Shown here: piece by piece, positions 55,703-59,090 of the stretch
Position numbering within the stretch: position 1 is the stretch's first letter
How the letters are laid out: every line of letters starts with the position of its first letter
Origin: Mycobacterium scrofulaceum
GTDB taxonomy: Bacteria > Actinomycetota > Actinomycetes > Mycobacteriales > Mycobacteriaceae
Direction: 5' to 3'
Assembly (NCBI RefSeq): GCF_001667885.1
Contig: NZ_LZJW01000084.1
Span: 1 to 59,090, forward strand
DNA: 59,090 bases
Position numbers and translations under genes: made by a program
The notes under the pieces: model-generated
Seen by the model: the letters and a program-made list of their open reading frames with translations, nothing else
Told to the model about the DNA's origin: nothing
The model's database searches: none

Positions 55703-56809
55703 TCAGAACCGAATCAGACCGCGGAGATTCACCCCGGCGCGCATGTCGTCGTAGCCCTGATTGATCTCGTCGAGCGTGTACTCGCGGGTGACGAGCTCGT
55801 CGAGCTTCAGCCGCCCGGCGTGATACATCTCAAGCATCCGGGGGATGTCGTGGCGGGGATTCGACGAACCGAAAACCGAACCGCGCAACTGCTTTTCGTA
55901 CATGATCAAGTCGAACAGCGACATGTCGACGCAAGCGTCCGTCGGGTGCGGGATCGCGGTCATCACCACCCTACCGCGCTTGCCGACCAGGCTCAGCGCC
56001 TGCGCCACATAGCTTCCCTCGGCCGTGTCCGTGCTGACCACGCAGACATCGGCCATCTGGCCGCGCGTCAGGTCGGTGATCAGGGACTGGGCCTCCTCGA
56101 CCGTCGCCGCGGTATGGGTGGCCCCGAACTCCGGCGCACGCCGGCGTTTGTATTCCACCGGGTCGAGCGCGACGATCACGCGTGCGCCCGCGATCCGCGC
56201 GCCCTGCACCGCGTTCATCCCGATCCCGCCCACGCCCATGACCACCACGGTGTCACCGTCGCGGGCCGCTCCGGTGCGCACCATGCTGCCGTAGCCGGTG
56301 GTGACTCCGCAGCCGACCAGTGCGGCGGTGTCCAGCGCCGTGGACGGATCGACCTTGATCACCGAGGCCATCGGCACCACGGTGTACTCGGAGAACGTCC
56401 CAAGGACGCACATTTGGCCCAGCGCTTGGCCTTTCGCGTGGAAGCGGAAGGTGCCATCGAGTTGCGGTCCGGCGATGATGGCCGCACCGAGGACGCACAG
56501 GTTGCTCATCCCGCGCGCACAGGGATCGCAGTGGCCGCAGGCCGGAATGAAACTCAGCACGACCTTGTCGCCCTCGGCAACTTCGGTCACGCCCGGGCCG
56601 ACGTCGACGACGACACCGGCGCCCTCGTGGCCGCCGACCACCGGTAGCTGCATCGGCATGTCACCGGTGATCAGGTGGTCGTCGGAGTGGCACAGCCCGG
56701 CGGCGGCCACCTTGACCAGAACCTCGTTCTCCCGCGGCCCGTCCAGGTCGACCTCTTCGACTGCCCATTTCTGGTGCAGCCCCCACACCACCGCCGCCTT
56801 CGTTTTCAT
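55703..56809 (-). CDS. NDMA-type zinc alcohol dehydrogenase
   Basis: This 368-residue MDR enzyme starts at ATG 56809. Catalytic Zn ligands are in AGLCHSDDHL and GGHEGAGVV; the structural Zn lobe is IPACGHCDPCARGMSNLC (four Cys). The Rossmann loop is GVGGIGMNAVQGARIAGA. Sequence order (TGYGSMVRTGAAR.GDTV, VFGSSNPRHDIPRMLEMYHAGRL) is that of the NDMA-dependent/Rxyl-3153 alcohol dehydrogenase group, enzymes with tightly bound NAD that re-oxidise through an unknown electron acceptor. It is convergent with the frameshifted SDR (12-base gap). M. tuberculosis adhB is a related gene elsewhere. Confidence 0.9.
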   Translation of the reverse strand: MKTKAAVVWGLHQKWAVEEVDLDGPRENEVLVKVAAAGLCHSDDHLITGDMPMQLPVVGGHEGAGVVVDVGPGVTEVAEGDKVVLSFIPACGHCDPCARGMSNLCVLGAAIIAGPQLDGTFRFHAKGQALGQMCVLGTFSEYTVVPMASVIKVDPSTALDTAALVGCGVTTGYGSMVRTGAARDGDTVVVMGVGGIGMNAVQGARIAGARVIVALDPVEYKRRRAPEFGATHTAATVEEAQSLITDLTRGQMADVCVVSTDTAEGSYVAQALSLVGKRGRVVMTAIPHPTDACVDMSLFDLIMYEKQLRGSVFGSSNPRHDIPRMLEMYHAGRLKLDELVTREYTLDEINQGYDDMRAGVNLRGLIRF

Positions 56810-57115
56810 CGAAACCTCCTTGAAGTCAGCGCTTCTCGGGTGTCCGGGTCGCCGGCGGGCTGTTCACGCCATTGCTGGAGTTGGCAAGAGCATAGTTGGG
56901 CTCGGGCACCGAGATGCCCGGAATGCGCGGGGAGGCCTCGGTCAGCTAGGCGGTGAGCTTGGTGCGCGACCGCCGACGTCCCGCACCCGCCGGAGGTGGC
57001 GTGGCCGGGCCGGCTCGTCGAGGGCCTTTCAGCCCTACTTTGCGCGGCGGCGTACGACGTAGCATCTGCTCATTCTGGACCCCCCAGTATCCCTTCCTGA
57101 ACCGAGAACGCGATC
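56810..57115. other. 306-base gene-free space between divergent dehydrogenases
   Basis: This is the upstream region of both the alcohol dehydrogenase (minus) and the AdhE-type gene (plus). It should hold both promoters, but I find no clear -10/-35 pair, palindrome or small gene. Several short Ala/Arg-rich open frames occur, typical of GC-rich DNA. Confidence 0.5.
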
Positions 57116-58951
57116 ATGACCACCACGCAAACCGAGACCTCCATCGCAACGCCCGACGTGGTCGACCAGCGCAGACACGAGGTCGACGCGATCGTCGATG
57201 CGGCGGCCGCGGCGGCCCGGGAATTCCGCAACCTCGACCAGCGGCAGGTCGATGCCATCGTCGAGGCGATGGTCCGCGCGGGGGTGCGCGCCGCGGGGGA
57301 GCTGGCTAGCGTCGCGATCGAGGAGACGGGTTTCGGCGTCTTCGAGGACAAAGTCGTCAAGAACTATGTGGCCACCGAGTTCCTGCACGACTATCTGCGG
57401 GGCAAGAAGTCGGTGGGGGTCATCGACGAGGACGTCGAGCACAACATCGCCTACGTGGCCGAGCCGATCGGGGTGGTGCTGGCCATCACGCCGGTGACCA
57501 ACCCGACGTCGACCGTGCTGTTCAAGGCGATTGTCGCCGCCAAGACCCGCAACGCGGTGCTCTTCAGGCCGTCACCGTATGCGGTCCGCTGTTGCGAGCG
57601 CAGCGTGGAGATCCTCCGCACCGCGGCCGAAGCGGCCGGGCTGCCGCCGGGGGCGCTACAGGTGATCCCCGATGCCGCACACGAGGTCACCCATTACCTG
57701 TTCAAACATCCGCGCGTCGATTTCATCTGGGTGACCGGTGGACCGAAGATCGTGGCGCTGGCGAATTCGGCCGGAAAGCCCGGGCTGAGCGTCGGTCCCG
57801 GCAACGCGCCCATCTACATCCACAAGACGGCGGACATCAAGGGCGCCGTCGTCGACATCCTGATATCGAAAACCTTTGACTCTTCGGTCATCTGCCCGGC
57901 CGAGCAAACCTGCATCATCGACGACGAGGTCTACGACGAGATGATGGCCGAGTTCGAGCGGATGGGCGCCCAGTTGCTCACCCCCGACGAGGCAAACGCT
58001 CTGGCGGACTTTGCGTTTGGCTGCGGCGACAAGGTGTCGCTCGATGCCATCGGGCAGAAGGCGTCGGAGCTGGCCGAGCGGGCGGGCTTCAGCGTGTCAC
58101 CGACCGTCAAGGTACTGCTGGCGCAACTGCCCGCCGACTTGGACGACCTGGCCGCGCATCCGCTGTTGCAGGAGAAGCTGATGCCGGTGCTCGGGGTGGT
58201 GCGGGCCGGCAGCGTCCAGCACGCCATCGACGTCGCCGTCCTGGTCACCGAGCACGGCGGCCTGGGCCACACCTCGGCCATCTACGCCAACGACGAGGAC
58301 GTCATCGACGCGTACGGCCTCGCGGTCCGCACCGGCCGCATTCTGGTCAACGCCCCTACCGCGGTCGGAGCCCTCGGCGGGGTGTACAACAACCTGACCC
58401 CCACCTTCTCGCTGGGGTGCGGCACGTGGGGCGGATCCAGCACGACGGAGAACGTCAACTACCGGCAGCTGCTGAACATCAAGACGGTCTCGCGGCGGCG
58501 CACCCCGCCCCAGTGGTTCCGCGTCCCGTCCAACACCTACTTCAACGAAGGCGCACTGGACAACCTGCGCGAGCTCGACGGCGAAACGATCGTCATCATC
58601 ACCGATGCCCTCACCGAAGAGCGCGGCGTGGTCGACCAGCTGCGCGGCAAGTTGCGCGCCGAACACGTGCAGGTCTTCAGCGAGGTGACGCCGGAGCCCG
58701 ACGAGACGACCATTCGCCGCGGTGTCGCGCTGCTCGAGCGGGCCCAACCCGATCTGTTGATCGCCGTGGGCGGCGGTTCGGTGCTCGACGCCGGCAAGGC
58801 GATCCGGCTGTTCTACGAGCACCCGGAGAAGGACCTCGAGGAGTTGACGATGCCGTTCCTCGATCCCCGCAAGCGCGTGGCCGACTATCCGGTCGACCGG
58901 CATCGCGTCCAATTGGTCGCGGTTCCAACCACGTCGGGCACCAGGCTGTAA
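57116..58951 (+). CDS. adhE: AdhE-type bifunctional acylating aldehyde/alcohol dehydrogenase, interrupted at window end
   Basis: The N-terminal ~460 residues are a CoA-acylating aldehyde dehydrogenase: PIGVVLAITPVTNPTSTVLFK, VTGGPKIV, catalytic Cys260 in SSVICPAEQT, and ...LGCGTWGGSSTTENV. A linker leads to an iron-type alcohol dehydrogenase from ~residue 485: VVDQLRGKL, GGGSVLDAGKAIRLFYEHP and VAVPTTSGT, then the plus-strand reading ends in two foreign codons and a stop. The natural protein would continue GSEVSPAAVLTVGGKKETL, which is found instead on the minus strand in the fold-back, so the stop is artificial. Interconverts acetyl-CoA, acetaldehyde and ethanol. Confidence 0.85.
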   Translation: MTTTQTETSIATPDVVDQRRHEVDAIVDAAAAAAREFRNLDQRQVDAIVEAMVRAGVRAAGELASVAIEETGFGVFEDKVVKNYVATEFLHDYLRGKKSVGVIDEDVEHNIAYVAEPIGVVLAITPVTNPTSTVLFKAIVAAKTRNAVLFRPSPYAVRCCERSVEILRTAAEAAGLPPGALQVIPDAAHEVTHYLFKHPRVDFIWVTGGPKIVALANSAGKPGLSVGPGNAPIYIHKTADIKGAVVDILISKTFDSSVICPAEQTCIIDDEVYDEMMAEFERMGAQLLTPDEANALADFAFGCGDKVSLDAIGQKASELAERAGFSVSPTVKVLLAQLPADLDDLAAHPLLQEKLMPVLGVVRAGSVQHAIDVAVLVTEHGGLGHTSAIYANDEDVIDAYGLAVRTGRILVNAPTAVGALGGVYNNLTPTFSLGCGTWGGSSTTENVNYRQLLNIKTVSRRRTPPQWFRVPSNTYFNEGALDNLRELDGETIVIITDALTEERGVVDQLRGKLRAEHVQVFSEVTPEPDETTIRRGVALLERAQPDLLIAVGGGSVLDAGKAIRLFYEHPEKDLEELTMPFLDPRKRVADYPVDRHRVQLVAVPTTSGTRL

Positions 58952-59090
58952 TCGACCAGCGTCTCCTTCTTACCGCCCACCGTCAGAACCGCCGCCGGGG
59001 AGACTTCCGAACCGGTGCCCGACGTGGTTGGAACCGCGACCAATTGGACGCGATGCCGGTCGACCGGATAGTCTGCCACGCGCTTGCGGG
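58866..59090. repeat. 77-base fold-back inverted repeat at the window end
   Basis: The arm 58866-58942 (end of the visible adhE frame) is repeated in inverse orientation at 59014-59090 with one mismatch near 58881. The 71-base loop 58943-59013, read on the minus strand, is the direct continuation of adhE (GSEVSPAAVLTVGG...). The gene sequence therefore folds back on itself, as in a chimeric read or contig-end artefact. Confidence 0.95.

Noticed and set aside
58885..59079. 64-residue minus-strand ORF at the window end
   Set aside because: It is the true adhE continuation seen in reverse through the fold-back, not a separate gene.

Overview
The window is a high-GC actinobacterial chromosome segment from a slow-growing Mycobacterium, probably a relative of the M. 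avium complex. From about 8.1 kb to 52 kb the gene order follows, gene for gene, the M. tuberculosis block I recall as Rv3033 to Rv3063: DUF4333 lipoprotein, hexapeptide transferase, PQQ-like lipoprotein, DUF3298 protein, two methyltransferases, echA17, NUDIX, ABC ATPase, serB2, ctaD, fecB, adhC, DUF3349, nrdF2, Baeyer-Villiger-type monooxygenase, nrdHIE, FMN reductase, TetR, dinB2, SDR, TetR, cyp136, GntR, fadE22, ligB, cstA. Gene names and starts were set by recalled family features and this synteny, not by a database search.

Left end (1-8 kb): a DUF2867 protein cut by the window edge, two small DUF proteins, a MarR regulator, a glycosyltransferase with type 2 isopentenyl-diphosphate isomerase, and a divergent MMPL transporter-TspO-photolyase run. 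Isoprenoid isomerase, lipid transporter, TspO and photolyase together look like the flank of a light/carotenoid photoprotection locus whose crt genes would lie to the left of the window; that is inference.

The syntenic backbone carries insertions absent from my recollection of M. tuberculosis: a membrane-anchored Mrr-like nuclease and a secreted WW-repeat protein (23-24.2 kb); an SRPBCC-TetR unit, a TetR-SDR unit and a universal stress protein (25.4-28.4 kb); a free-standing LeuA regulatory-domain protein with a leader peptide and hairpin, then a small glycine-zipper protein behind an excellent SigF-type promoter, then a MEDS-HATPase protein (39.8-41.9 kb); and a thiolase/DUF35 pair beside fadE22 (43.4-45 kb). 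Several regulators face short intergenic spaces holding near-perfect palindromes, which I list as candidate operators.

Right end (52-59 kb): two overlapping small genes, an Hsp70-like ATPase, a nitroreductase, a frameshifted SDR, an NDMA-type alcohol dehydrogenase and an AdhE-type bifunctional aldehyde/alcohol dehydrogenase. The last gene runs into a 77-base fold-back inverted repeat at the window end: the plus strand stops artificially while the minus strand carries the true continuation, so the last ~150 bases look like an assembly or library chimera at a contig end. I saw no tRNA, rRNA, CRISPR array or insertion sequence.
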